Part shown: in pieces, positions 15,880-24,155 of the stretch | Layout: each line of letters opens with the position of its first letter | Numbering within the stretch: the first letter of the stretch is position 1 | Assembly: GCA_900770785.1 (NCBI GenBank) | Contig: CAAGLJ010000222.1 | Coordinates: 1 to 26,346, forward strand | DNA length: 26,346 bases | Origin: Lachnospiraceae bacterium | Lineage (GTDB): Bacteria > Bacillota > Clostridia > Lachnospirales > Lachnospiraceae | Direction of reading: 5' to 3' | The notes under the pieces: generated by a model | What the model was told of the DNA's origin: nothing | The model's input: only the letters and a program-made list of their open reading frames with translations | Database searches by the model: none | Made by a program: the position numbers and the translations under genes

Positions 15880-17364
15880 TTATAACAGGCTATATCCCAT
15901 CATGGACTCATCCACCTGGCGGGCGGCCTTACGTCCTTCTGCAATAGCCCATACCACCAGAGACTGTCCTCTGTGCATATCTCCGGCGGTAAACACCCGG
16001 TCTACATTGGTTGCATAAGAACCTTCCCGGGTTTTTACATTGGTTCTTTCGTTACATTCTACACCAAATGTATCCCGAATGTAACCCTGAGAGCCCAAAA
16101 ATCCTGCTGCGATCAGCACCAGATCTGCCTCCACCTCTTTCTCGCTTCCTTCTCTGGGAAGCATCGTCATTCTGCCGGTTTTCTTATCCTTTACCGGCTC
16201 CAGCTCTACCACCTTTGCTCCCCGTACCTGCCCCTTTTCATTGGTCAGAAATTCCGTAACGGTGGTCTGATACACTCTGGGGTCTTCCCCCCATTTGCAG
16301 ATGGCCTCCTGCTGACCGTAATCGGTTTTTAACACTCTGGGCCACTGAGGCCAGGGATTGCTTTCCAGCCTTTCCTTTGGTGCCTTTGGCATCATTTCCA
16401 GCTGAATCACCCTTTCTGCTCCCAGACGGATGGAGGTGCCTACACAGTCATTACCCGTATCACCGCCTCCAATAACCAATACTTTCTTTCCTTTTACCAT
16501 ATCAAAGGGAAGCTTCTTTCCTTCTCCATCCAGCAGCTTCTTCGTTACCTGACTTAAAAAGTCCACCGCAAAATAGATTCCTTCGGCTTCTCTTCCCGGA
16601 ACCATAATGTCTCTGGGTTCAGATGCTCCGCAGGCCAGAACCACTCTGTCATATTCTCTAAGCAGCTCCTCTCCCGTAACGTCCTTTCCCACATCCTGAT
16701 TACATAAAAAGCGAATCCCGGATTCCTCCATCAGCTGAATTCTTCGTAAGATTACTTCCTTTTCCAGCTTCATATTGGGAATGCCGTACATCAAAAGTCC
16801 GCCGGGACGATCCTTTCTTTCATAAACGGTTACCAGATGGCCCCGCTTATTTAACTGATCTGCTGCTGCCAGTCCCGCCGGGCCGCTGCCGACAACGGCC
16901 ACTTTTTTTCCTGTTCTCACCTTGGGAATACAGGGCTTCACCAATCCCTTCTCAAAGGCATAATCAATGACCGTCTTTTCATTGGCTTTAGTGGCTACCG
17001 GGGCGTCATGAATTCCACAGGTACAGGCTTCTTCACAAAGGGCGGGGCATACCCGGCTGGTAAATTCAGGAAAATTATGGGTTTTGTTTAAACGGCTGTA
17101 AGCCTGCTCCCAATTTCCCTGATAGACCAGATCATTCATTTCCGGCACCAGATTGTTCAGAGGGCAGCCGGAGGTCATTCCCCCCAGCTCGCACCCTGAC
17201 TGGCAAAAGGGTACTCCACAGTCCATACATCTGGCTCCCTGCTTTTGCTGCTCTTTTAAAGACAGCTTTCCGTGAAATTCATGGAAATTTTTGATTCGCT
17301 CTAAAGGACCGATTTCCGGCCCGTTTACTCGCTCATATTCTAAAAAACCTGTTGGTTTTCCCAT
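15880..17364 (-). CDS. gltD: Glutamate synthase small subunit
   Basis: GltD oxidises NADPH and passes electrons to GltB for reductive transfer of the glutamine amide to 2-oxoglutarate. The 494-residue product has an N-terminal cysteine-rich domain for 4Fe-4S clusters (CMDCGVPFC at 46-54, CELGGMTSGC at 58-67, CPALCEEACTC at 106-116). A FAD-binding Rossmann fold follows (AVVGSGPAGLAAADQL at 156-171) and then an NADPH-binding Rossmann fold (VLVIGGGDTGNDC, around 290). The C-terminal FAD segment FTAGDMHRGQSLVVWAIAEG is intact. Length is typical (450-500). The start codon follows AGAGAGG, part of a repeated hairpin-plus-binding-site module. It lies 123 bp after gltB and 19 bp before glnA. The order gltB-gltD-glnA puts both halves of the GS/GOGAT cycle on one transcript. 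Confidence 0.96.
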   Translation of the reverse strand: MGKPTGFLEYERVNGPEIGPLERIKNFHEFHGKLSLKEQQKQGARCMDCGVPFCQSGCELGGMTSGCPLNNLVPEMNDLVYQGNWEQAYSRLNKTHNFPEFTSRVCPALCEEACTCGIHDAPVATKANEKTVIDYAFEKGLVKPCIPKVRTGKKVAVVGSGPAGLAAADQLNKRGHLVTVYERKDRPGGLLMYGIPNMKLEKEVILRRIQLMEESGIRFLCNQDVGKDVTGEELLREYDRVVLACGASEPRDIMVPGREAEGIYFAVDFLSQVTKKLLDGEGKKLPFDMVKGKKVLVIGGGDTGNDCVGTSIRLGAERVIQLEMMPKAPKERLESNPWPQWPRVLKTDYGQQEAICKWGEDPRVYQTTVTEFLTNEKGQVRGAKVVELEPVKDKKTGRMTMLPREGSEKEVEADLVLIAAGFLGSQGYIRDTFGVECNERTNVKTREGSYATNVDRVFTAGDMHRGQSLVVWAIAEGRKAARQVDESMMGYSLL

Positions 17365-17369
17365 TACTA

Positions 17370-17415
17370 CCTCTCTTTCTGCTGCTTTAGCAGCATCTCA
17401 TCATGAGAACTTTGT
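17370..17415 (-). repeat. Direct repeat copy B (before gltD)
   Basis: This 46-bp unit is the second copy of the segment at 17461-17506. The 25 bp at 17370-17394 are identical to 17461-17485, a 12-bp middle differs, and the 9 bp GAACTTTGT match again. Read on the minus strand it carries a hairpin GCTGC-TAAA-GCAGC followed by AGAAAGAGAGG, which is the gltD ribosome binding site. The variable middle contains its own small inverted repeat, CTCAT-G-ATGAG. Confidence 0.85.
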
Positions 17416-17432
17416 ACACCGGCACAAATTCC

Positions 17433-17460
17433 CCCTGGAAAGAGTTCCTTCTTTCCAGGG
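17433..17460 (-). other. Perfect 11-bp hairpin between gltB and gltD
   Basis: CCCTGGAAAGA and TCTTTCCAGGG pair around a 6-nt loop (AGGAAC on the minus strand). The hairpin abuts repeat copy A. No T tract follows on the gltD side, so it is unlikely to be a terminator. A role in mRNA stability or in setting the gltB:gltD ratio is possible. The loop has A at position 1 but A, not G, at position 4, so it is not an ANTAR-type loop. Confidence 0.75.
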
Positions 17461-17506
17461 CCTCTCTTTCTGCTGCTTTAGCAGCCTTTAATCGAAGGAA
17501 CTTTGT
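17461..17506 (-). repeat. Direct repeat copy A (3' end of gltB)
   Basis: This copy spans the last codons of gltB, its stop (17488-17490) and the following hairpin GCTGC-TAAA-GCAGC with AGAAAGAGAGG. It matches copy B 91 bp away with the same internal spacing. Here the ribosome-binding-like sequence is followed by no start codon or reading frame, only the 11-bp hairpin. Confidence 0.85.
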
Positions 17507-20500
17507 GTACTGACATAAAAGGCCTCAATCTGTGCCTGCTCCTGACTCATTCCCTGCTCTTCAAACTGTGAGGAAAGCTGGAGCATCTTTTTATAATCCT
17601 CGGGAATAATCTTCTTAAATTTAGGCAGATATTCTTCAAACTGCTCCAACACTCTGGCTGCCTTTTTGGAGCCGGTATAGGCTACATGGTTTTCCAGAAG
17701 CTGACGAAGAGTTTCCCGGTCAAAAGGTGTCTCAATTTTTTCCATCAGCACCATTTCTTTATTCAGATTCCGATAGAGACAGTTTCCTTCATCCAGCACA
17801 TAGGCCATGCCCCCGCTCATTCCCGCAGCAAAGTTTTTGCCTGTGGGGCCCAGTACTACCACCTTGCCTCCGGTCATGTACTCCAGTCCATGCTCACCTA
17901 CACCCTCTACTACGGCTACAGCACCGGAATTACGGATTCCGAAACGCTCTCCTGCCATACCCGCAATATAGGCTTCTCCGCTGGTTGCTCCATACAATGC
18001 TACGTTACCGATGATAATATTTTCCTCTGCCTCATAGCCTGCTTCCCGGGGTGCAAATACTGCCAGCTTTCCGCCGGAGAGGCCTTTTCCAAAGTAGTCA
18101 TTGCTGTCCCCCGACAGGGTGAGGGTAAGTCCTGCCGGAATAAAAGCACCAAAGCTCTGTCCTCCGGCTCCCTTGCAGGCGATGGTAATCGTATCTGACG
18201 GTAAGCCCAGAGGATGCTGCCTGGTAATCTCGGATCCCAACAGGGTACCAAAGGTACGGTCAATATTGGTGAGGGTAACCTCCAGCCGCTTTTTGTTTCC
18301 CTTCTGAATGGCTTTAACCACTTCTTTATCGGATAACAGCAGGGCCTCATCCCTGGTGGTCTCTAGGGCAAAGTCATAAACCCGTTCAGGATTGAATACC
18401 GCCTTTTTTCGCTCAGAGTGTACCTGTGCTTCCAGAATACAGCTTAAATCCACCTTTGCCGCCTGACCCGTAAGGCCTTCCTTTTTCTTTAGCAAGTCGG
18501 TCCGGCCTACCATTTCTTCTATACTGCGAACACCCAGTCGTGCCATATATTCCCGTAGCTCTCTGGCCATAAAACGCATAAAGTTTTCCACATATTCGGG
18601 TTTACCGGTGAAGCGCTTACGAAGCTGGGGATTCTGGGTGGCAATACCCATAGGGCAGGTATCCTGATGGCAGACACGCATCATCACACAGCCCAGGCTT
18701 ACCAGAGGTGCCGTTGCAAAGCCAAATTCCTCCGCTCCCAGAAGGGCTGCAATGGCTACATCCCGGCCGCTCATCAGCTTACCGTCGGTTTCCACCACCA
18801 CCCGGTCTCTTAAACCGTTAAGCAGCAGCGTCTGGTGTGTCTCTGCCAGACCCAGCTCCCAGGGAAGTCCGGCACTGTGGATGGAGCTTAAGGGTGCCGC
18901 TCCCGTTCCCCCGTCATAACCGGAAATCAGGATTACTCCTGCTCCTGCCTTTGCCACACCCGCAGCTACCGTTCCTACTCCTGCTTCAGATACCAGCTTT
19001 ACGGAAATCCGGGCGTATTTATTGGCATTTTTCAAATCATAAATAAGCTGTGCCAAATCCTCAATGGAATAAATATCATGGTGCGGCGGAGGAGAAATCA
19101 GACCTACGCCGGGAGTGGAATGTCTGGTTTTGGCTACCCAGGGATATACCTTTTTCCCGGGTAAATGGCCTCCCTCACCGGGCTTTGCTCCCTGTGCCAT
19201 CTTTATCTGAATTTCCTTTGCACTGACCAGGTAGCGGCTGGTTACACCGAAACGACCGCTGGCTACCTGCTTTATCGCAGAGCTTCTGTCGTAGGCAGTT
19301 CCCGCCGACTCCAGTCGCTCATCGCTTTCTCCACCTTCTCCACTGTTGGATTTTCCCTTCAGACGGTTCATGGCGATAGCCAGTGCCTCATGTGCCTCCT
19401 CGGAAATAGAGCCATAGGACATAGCTCCGGTTTTAAACCTTTTTACAATGGAATCCTCCGATTCTACCTCTTCCAGAGGAATACCTTTTTGGGGGAAATT
19501 GAAGTCCATCAGGCTTCGCAGATATCCCGTTTCCTCTTTATCCACTAACTGTGTATAGGTTTTAAATTTATCATAATCCCCTTCTTTGGTGGCCTGCTGT
19601 AAAAGATGAATGGTCTGGGGATTATAGCGATGTTTCTCTCCCTGTGCCTTCATCTTGTGGCGGCCCATAGAGGTTAAGGTCAGATCCGTTTCCAGTCCCA
19701 GCGGGTCGAATGCCTTGGAATGCTGTGCGTCCGTAGCCCTGGCGATCTCCTCCAGGCCAATTCCGTCAATGGGACTTACGGTTCCGGTAAAATAGCGGTC
19801 AATGACCTTCTGCGAAATACCAATAGCCTCAAAAATCTTGCTTCCCTGATAAGACTGAATGGTGGAAATACCCATTTTAGAGGCAATTTTTACGATACCG
19901 TGTAGAATCGCATGGTCATAATCCTCTACAGCCGCATAATAATCCTTATTTAACAGACCTTCCTCCACCAGCTGTGCAATGGTGCCATGAGCCAGATAAG
20001 GGTTCACCGCACTGGCACCATAGCCTAACAGGGTGGCAAAATCATGTACCTCTCTTGGTTCGCCGGACTCCAGAATCAGAGACATGGCTGTACATTTTTT
20101 GGTCTGTACCAGATGCCTGTGGACTGCTGCCACCGCCAGTAAGGAGGGAAGGGCTACATGGTTTTCATCCACTCCCCTGTCGGAAAGCACCAGAATATTG
20201 GTTCCTTCCTTATAGGCTCTGTCCACTTCTACAAAAAGATGATCCAGTACCCGCTCAATGGGTGTGCTTTTAAAGTAGATGATGGGTACCTTGCTTACCT
20301 TGAAGCCGCTCCTTTTCATGGTGGTAATTTTCAGCAAATCCAAATCCGTCAGAATCGGGTTGTGAATTTTTAATACCTGGCAGTTTTCCGGCTTCTCTTC
20401 CAGAAGGTTTCCGTTTTTTCCCACATATACATTCGTAGAGGTGACGATTTTTTCCCGCACTGCATCGATTGGCGGATTGGTTACCTGGGCAAAGAGCTGT

Positions 20501-22044
20501 TTAAAATAGTAAAACAGCGGCTGGTATTCCTTTGACAATACTGCCAGGGGAGTATCCGTTCCCATAGCGCCGATCTGTTCTGTGCCGTTTAACGCCATGG
20601 AGTAGATGCCGTTACGATATTCTTCGTAGGTATAACCAAAGGCCTTCTGCAGCTTTGCTCTTTCCTCTCCTGCTATAGAAGGAACCTTCTCATTGGGAAT
20701 TTTCAAATCGGCCAGATGAATCAGGTTGGAATCCAGCCATTCTCCATAAGGCTCCTTCTTGGCATACTGTTCTTTTAATTCCTCATCGGAAATAACCCTC
20801 TTTAGCCGTGTATCCACCAAAAGCATTTTTCCCGGATGAAGCCTTTCCTTCTTTAAAATATGTGCCTCATCCACCTCCAGCACACCTACCTCAGAGGACA
20901 GAATCAGTCTTCCATCATCACAGATATAGTACCGGGAGGGGCGAAGACCGTTTCGATCCAGAATGGCTCCCATCACATCTCCGTCGGAAAAAAGAATGGA
21001 AGCCGGGCCGTCCCAGGGCTCCATCATAGTAGCGTAATACTGGTAAAAGTCCTTTCCCTCCTGGGAAATGGTATCGTTATGGGTCCAGGGTTCGGGAATG
21101 GCAATCATGGCTGCCAGAGGCAGCTCCATGCCGCTCATGGTTAAAAATTCAAGCGTATTGTCCAGCATGGCTGAATCGGAGCCATTGGTATTGACAACGG
21201 GAAGAACCTTGGTCATCTCCTCAGCAGTGAATTTTTCACTGTAAAGGGTTTCTTCTCTTGCCAGCATTTTATCCGCATTCCCTTTGATAGTGTTGATTTC
21301 TCCATTGTGTACCATAAAGCGGTTGGGATGAGCCCTCTCCCAGCTTGGGTTGGTATTGGTGGAAAAACGGGAGTGTACCATAGCAATGGCAGACTCATAA
21401 TCCTTGTCCTGCAAATCTCCAAAAAAGGTTCTCAGCTGACCTACCAGAAACATTCCCTTGTATACAATGGTTCTGCTGGACAAGGAGGGGACATAGCTGT
21501 TGTCCGTACTCTGTTCAAACACCCTTCTTACCACATAGAGTCTGCGGTCAAATTCCAGTCCCTTTTCCAGTTCCTCGGGTTTTTCAATAAAAGCCTGTAA
21601 AATTACCGGCATACAGTCTCTGGCCTTCTGTCCCAGTACCTGTGGGTAAACGGGTACTTCACGCCAGCCCAAAAACCTGAGACCCTCTTTTTCCACGATG
21701 ATTTCAAACATCTTTTTAGCCTGACTGCGTTTTAATTCATTCTGGGGGAGGAAAAACATACCAACCCCATATTCTCTTTCCTCTCCAATGGCAATCCCTT
21801 CTCTGGCACAGACCTTTTTGAAAAATTTATGAGAAATCTGGGTGAGAATTCCTACCCCGTCACCGGTTTCTCCTTTGGCATCCTTACCTGCTCTGTGTTC
21901 CAGATTTTCTACAATTTTCAAAGCATCATCCACAATACTGTGGGAAGCCTTTCCCTGAATATTTACGATGGCACCGATACCACAGTTATCATGTTCCCAC
22001 TCAGGACGGTAGAGTCCCTGTTTTTTATATCCTTCCTGCCTCAT
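17488..22044 (-). CDS. gltB: Glutamate synthase large subunit
   Basis: GltB hydrolyses glutamine, channels ammonia to 2-oxoglutarate and forms two glutamates with electrons from GltD. From the ATG at 22044 the product is 1518 residues. It begins with a short propeptide, and Cys21 in EHDNCGIGA is the expected N-terminal nucleophile of the class II amidotransferase domain after cleavage (to about residue 430). The central domain and the FMN-binding barrel follow, with KPGEGGHLPGKKV, a GYDGGTGAAPLSS loop and the 3Fe-4S cysteines in CVMMRVCHQDTCP (C-x5-C-x4-C). The C-terminal beta-helix has the glycine-rich GAGGQSFGAF and GGKVVVLGPTGKNFAAGMSGG segments. A GTG at 22050 gives a slightly longer frame, but AGGAG is placed correctly only for 22044. 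The gene lies 115 bp after pyrG; I see no strong promoter in that gap. Confidence 0.96.
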   Translation of the reverse strand: MRQEGYKKQGLYRPEWEHDNCGIGAIVNIQGKASHSIVDDALKIVENLEHRAGKDAKGETGDGVGILTQISHKFFKKVCAREGIAIGEEREYGVGMFFLPQNELKRSQAKKMFEIIVEKEGLRFLGWREVPVYPQVLGQKARDCMPVILQAFIEKPEELEKGLEFDRRLYVVRRVFEQSTDNSYVPSLSSRTIVYKGMFLVGQLRTFFGDLQDKDYESAIAMVHSRFSTNTNPSWERAHPNRFMVHNGEINTIKGNADKMLAREETLYSEKFTAEEMTKVLPVVNTNGSDSAMLDNTLEFLTMSGMELPLAAMIAIPEPWTHNDTISQEGKDFYQYYATMMEPWDGPASILFSDGDVMGAILDRNGLRPSRYYICDDGRLILSSEVGVLEVDEAHILKKERLHPGKMLLVDTRLKRVISDEELKEQYAKKEPYGEWLDSNLIHLADLKIPNEKVPSIAGEERAKLQKAFGYTYEEYRNGIYSMALNGTEQIGAMGTDTPLAVLSKEYQPLFYYFKQLFAQVTNPPIDAVREKIVTSTNVYVGKNGNLLEEKPENCQVLKIHNPILTDLDLLKITTMKRSGFKVSKVPIIYFKSTPIERVLDHLFVEVDRAYKEGTNILVLSDRGVDENHVALPSLLAVAAVHRHLVQTKKCTAMSLILESGEPREVHDFATLLGYGASAVNPYLAHGTIAQLVEEGLLNKDYYAAVEDYDHAILHGIVKIASKMGISTIQSYQGSKIFEAIGISQKVIDRYFTGTVSPIDGIGLEEIARATDAQHSKAFDPLGLETDLTLTSMGRHKMKAQGEKHRYNPQTIHLLQQATKEGDYDKFKTYTQLVDKEETGYLRSLMDFNFPQKGIPLEEVESEDSIVKRFKTGAMSYGSISEEAHEALAIAMNRLKGKSNSGEGGESDERLESAGTAYDRSSAIKQVASGRFGVTSRYLVSAKEIQIKMAQGAKPGEGGHLPGKKVYPWVAKTRHSTPGVGLISPPPHHDIYSIEDLAQLIYDLKNANKYARISVKLVSEAGVGTVAAGVAKAGAGVILISGYDGGTGAAPLSSIHSAGLPWELGLAETHQTLLLNGLRDRVVVETDGKLMSGRDVAIAALLGAEEFGFATAPLVSLGCVMMRVCHQDTCPMGIATQNPQLRKRFTGKPEYVENFMRFMARELREYMARLGVRSIEEMVGRTDLLKKKEGLTGQAAKVDLSCILEAQVHSERKKAVFNPERVYDFALETTRDEALLLSDKEVVKAIQKGNKKRLEVTLTNIDRTFGTLLGSEITRQHPLGLPSDTITIACKGAGGQSFGAFIPAGLTLTLSGDSNDYFGKGLSGGKLAVFAPREAGYEAEENIIIGNVALYGATSGEAYIAGMAGERFGIRNSGAVAVVEGVGEHGLEYMTGGKVVVLGPTGKNFAAGMSGGMAYVLDEGNCLYRNLNKEMVLMEKIETPFDRETLRQLLENHVAYTGSKKAARVLEQFEEYLPKFKKIIPEDYKKMLQLSSQFEEQGMSQEQAQIEAFYVSTQSSFD

Positions 22045-22050
22045 AATCAC

Positions 22051-22074
22051 TCTCCTATCTGCTGCATGGGCAGC
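22051..22074 (-). promoter_or_regulatory. Hairpin plus ribosome-binding-site module before gltB
   Basis: On the minus strand GCTGC-CCAT-GCAGC (22061-22074) is followed by AGATAGGAGAG, the gltB binding site. The arrangement and arm sequence are the same as in the two copies around the gltB-gltD gap, with a different tetraloop. Having the same module before gltB and gltD suggests shared control of translation or mRNA stability. Function is inferred. Confidence 0.55.
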
Positions 22075-22091
22075 TTTTTTGTTTTCTCTGT

Positions 22092-22125
22092 CTGGTACAG
22101 TAAGATTAACCCTTCGCTGTACCGG
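22092..22125 (-). other. Long stem-loop in the pyrG-gltB gap
   Basis: GGTACAG (22094-22100) and CTGTACC (22117-22123) pair, with two more outer pairs and an inner AAG/CTT, around a loop of 9-16 nt. No T run follows on either strand, so it is not an obvious terminator. It could be a processing or stability element that separates pyrG from gltB expression. Confidence 0.5.
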
Positions 22126-22159
22126 TAATCACTCAATGCGGTTACTATTTCTTTCTTAT

Positions 22160-23767
22160 TTATCTGTCGCTTATTCTTTCTCTGGCTGCCCTGATCAACC
22201 CTTTGAACAGAGGATGGGCATGGTTGGGTCTGGATTTAAATTCCGGATGCCCCTGAGTGGCGATAAAAAAGGGATGTGCTCCGATTTCTACCATCTCTAC
22301 TATACCCCCGTCAGGAGATAACCCGGAAAGGCACATTCCTCCCTCCTCCAGCTCCTTTCGGTAAGCATTGTTTACTTCATAGCGATGTCTGTGTCTTTCC
22401 CCGATTTCTTCACTGCCATAGAGTCGAAAGGCCAGAGTATCCGGCTTCAGCACACAGGGGTATGCTCCAAGTCTCAGGGTGCCTCCCAGATCCTCCACTC
22501 CTTCCTGGGATTGCATCAGGGCAATTACCGGATGAGGAGTATTCGGTTCAAATTCTATACTGGCTGCCTCCTTTAAGCCAAGAACGTTTCTGGCAAATTC
22601 TACGATGGCCATCTGCATTCCCAGGCAGATTCCCAGGAAAGGAATCTGATGTATCCTTGCATACTGAATAGCCAGAATTTTTCCTTCCACACCTCTGCTG
22701 CCAAAGCCTCCCGGAACCAGAATACCGTCCACATCATGAAGGTATTCTTCCTGCGTATCGGGGGTCAGGTCCTCTGCATCAATCCAGCGGATTTTCACCT
22801 CTGTTCTGTTGGCAATGCCGCCATGCTTCAGCGCCTCTGCTACGCTTAGGTAGGCATCATGGAGGGCCACATATTTTCCCACTATGGCAATGGTGACCGT
22901 CCCGGTAGATTTATGCAAATCCTCAATCATCTGCTTCCAGTCCGATAAATCCGGTTCTGGACAGGGTATGTTCAAGCAGGAACAGACTGCCTGGGCCAGC
23001 TGTTCTTCCTCCATCATCAGGGGAACCTCATAAAGGGAGGGGGCATCCAGATTTTGAAGCACGTTCTCTTTTTTTACGTTGCAAAAGAGGGCAATCTTTT
23101 CCCGCATTTTTTCCTCAATTGGATAGTCTGAACGGCAGACCAGAATATCCGGCCAGATTCCCATACTCTGCAGCTGTTTTACACTCATCTGAGTGGGCTT
23201 GGTCTTCATTTCTCCAGAAGCCTTCAGATAGGGAATCAGCGTGACCTGAATGAGAATGGCATTTTCCCGTCCTTTCTCTGCCTGAAACTGACGAATCGCC
23301 TCTAAAAAGGGCTGGCTTTCAATATCCCCCACGGTTCCACCCACCTCGATTATGGAAATGGTCTCCTCCTGAGGGGATTTGGGCTGATAAAACCGTTCTT
23401 TGATTTCGTTGGTAATATGAGGAATGACCTGCACCGTTCCTCCGCCATAATCCCCATGCCTTTCTTTATTTAATACGGACCAGTAGATTTTTCCTGTAGT
23501 CACATTAGAATTCCTGTCCAGACTCTCATCAATAAAGCGCTCATAATGTCCCAAGTCCAGATCCGTTTCCGTTCCATCATCGGTAACGAAAACCTCTCCA
23601 TGCTGAATAGGGTTCATGGTTCCCGGATCCACATTGATATAAGGATCAAATTTCTGCATGGTTACATGATATCCTCTGGCTTTTAAGAGCCTTCCCAAAG
23701 AGGCCGCCGTAATTCCTTTTCCCAGACCGGATACCACACCCCCGGTAACAAATACGTATTTGACCAT
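22160..23767 (-). CDS. pyrG: CTP synthase, glutamine-hydrolysing
   Basis: PyrG aminates UTP to CTP with ATP, using the amide of glutamine. From the ATG at 23767 the product is 535 residues, starting MVKYVFVTGGVVSGLGKGIT, the family's standard N-terminus with the P-loop-like nucleotide site. The synthetase domain continues through KFDPYINVDPGTMNP, HGEVFVTDDG, EVGGTVGDIE and YLKASGEMKTKPTQ. The class I amidotransferase domain has PGGFGSRGVEGK, nucleophile Cys381 in GICLGMQ and a HPEFKSRP motif near the end. An ATG eight codons upstream has no binding site, whereas AGAAAGG precedes 23767 (at a rather long spacing). A leader of about 180 nt contains a hexaloop hairpin and a terminator. It is the first gene of the proposed pyrG-gltB-gltD-glnA-nitR-dapL operon. 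Confidence 0.95.
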   Translation of the reverse strand: MVKYVFVTGGVVSGLGKGITAASLGRLLKARGYHVTMQKFDPYINVDPGTMNPIQHGEVFVTDDGTETDLDLGHYERFIDESLDRNSNVTTGKIYWSVLNKERHGDYGGGTVQVIPHITNEIKERFYQPKSPQEETISIIEVGGTVGDIESQPFLEAIRQFQAEKGRENAILIQVTLIPYLKASGEMKTKPTQMSVKQLQSMGIWPDILVCRSDYPIEEKMREKIALFCNVKKENVLQNLDAPSLYEVPLMMEEEQLAQAVCSCLNIPCPEPDLSDWKQMIEDLHKSTGTVTIAIVGKYVALHDAYLSVAEALKHGGIANRTEVKIRWIDAEDLTPDTQEEYLHDVDGILVPGGFGSRGVEGKILAIQYARIHQIPFLGICLGMQMAIVEFARNVLGLKEAASIEFEPNTPHPVIALMQSQEGVEDLGGTLRLGAYPCVLKPDTLAFRLYGSEEIGERHRHRYEVNNAYRKELEEGGMCLSGLSPDGGIVEMVEIGAHPFFIATQGHPEFKSRPNHAHPLFKGLIRAARERISDR

Positions 23768-23840
23768 AGTTTTTTCTTTACCTTTCTTCATGCTTCATGA
23801 ATAGTTTCTTTACGGTATCCATTTACCTCGCTGCTCACAC

Positions 23841-23888
23841 AAAAAAGGTGTCAAAGAGCCCCACCTGCGTGAGTTCTTCGACACCTTT
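23841..23888 (-). terminator. Leader terminator (attenuator) ahead of pyrG
   Basis: On the minus strand AAAGGTGTCGAAGA (23875-23888) pairs with TCTTTGACACCTTT (23844-23857), 14 bp with one wobble. An inner CTCAC/GTGGG stem follows, and a T tract (23841-23846). It sits about 75 nt before the pyrG start. In Bacillus subtilis, pyrG attenuation works by G addition at a GGG transcription start when CTP is low; the predicted start here has no GGG run, so that mechanism is unlikely. Confidence 0.88.
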
Positions 23889-23892
23889 GTCG
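23879..23892 (-). promoter_or_regulatory. Hexaloop antiterminator hairpin in pyrG leader
   Basis: CGAC and GTCG pair around the loop AAAGGT (A1, G4; C-G closing pair) on the minus strand. Loop and 3' stem are the first ten bases of the terminator 5' arm, so the two folds compete. I scanned the roughly 55 nt between promoter and hairpin for a second AnnGnn hexaloop with a stem of at least four pairs and found none. Confidence 0.68.
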
Positions 23893-23951
23893 CCTTAGTG
23901 TTATTCTGCTTCTTACAGACCTTTGATAGTTCTGTTCCTTATCTTTGCATT

Positions 23952-23980
23952 ATTGTATACGATTTCTTTCGTGTTGTAAA
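23952..23980 (-). promoter_or_regulatory. Putative sigma-A promoter of pyrG operon
   Basis: On the minus strand TTTACA (-35, 23975-23980) and TACAAT (-10, 23952-23957) are spaced by 17 bp. The predicted start is near 23945, giving a leader of about 180 nt. Confidence 0.68.
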
Positions 23981-24074
23981 GTGTTTTTTTACTACAATTC
24001 TTTATCCTCCAAAATCGGAAAATTGTGGCAAGCTTTCTTTTTCATATTTGAATTTGATTTTTTCAAAAAAGGAC

Positions 24075-24102
24075 TTGACAAATCAAAAATTAAGCGTATA
24101 CT
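24075..24102 (+). promoter_or_regulatory. Putative sigma-A promoter of glnN
   Basis: Consensus TTGACA (24075-24080) and TATACT (24097-24102) are 16 bp apart, with an A/T-rich tract upstream. The predicted start near 24109 places the hexaloop hairpin at the extreme 5' end of the transcript, as in carA. Confidence 0.75.
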
Positions 24103-24111
24103 ACGAACCAT

Positions 24112-24127
24112 AAAGCAAAGGTGCTTT
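24112..24127 (+). promoter_or_regulatory. Hexaloop antiterminator hairpin in glnN leader
   Basis: AAAGC (24112-24116) pairs with GCTTT (24123-24127) around the loop AAAGGT (A1, G4; C-G closing pair). Loop and 3' stem form the start of the terminator 5' arm, so hairpin and terminator are mutually exclusive. It is the clearest example in the window. Recognition by the ANTAR protein encoded at 14003-14548 is inferred. Confidence 0.72.
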
Positions 24128-24155
24128 GGACTTTTCGTCCGAGGCACCTTTTTTT
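24117..24155 (+). terminator. Leader terminator (attenuator) ahead of glnN
   Basis: AAAGGTGCTTTGGAC (24117-24131) pairs with 24137-24151 over 15 bp (two wobble pairs) around a 5-nt loop, followed by seven T residues (24149-24155). It lies between the promoter and the glnN start, so it must be bypassed for expression. Confidence 0.92.

Noticed and set aside
17686..18198. 170-codon plus-strand frame opposite gltB
   Set aside because: Shadow of the conserved C-terminal beta-helix coding of gltB.
22048..22050. GTG start for gltB at 22050
   Set aside because: The AGGAG binding site would be almost in contact with it; spacing is right only for the ATG at 22044.
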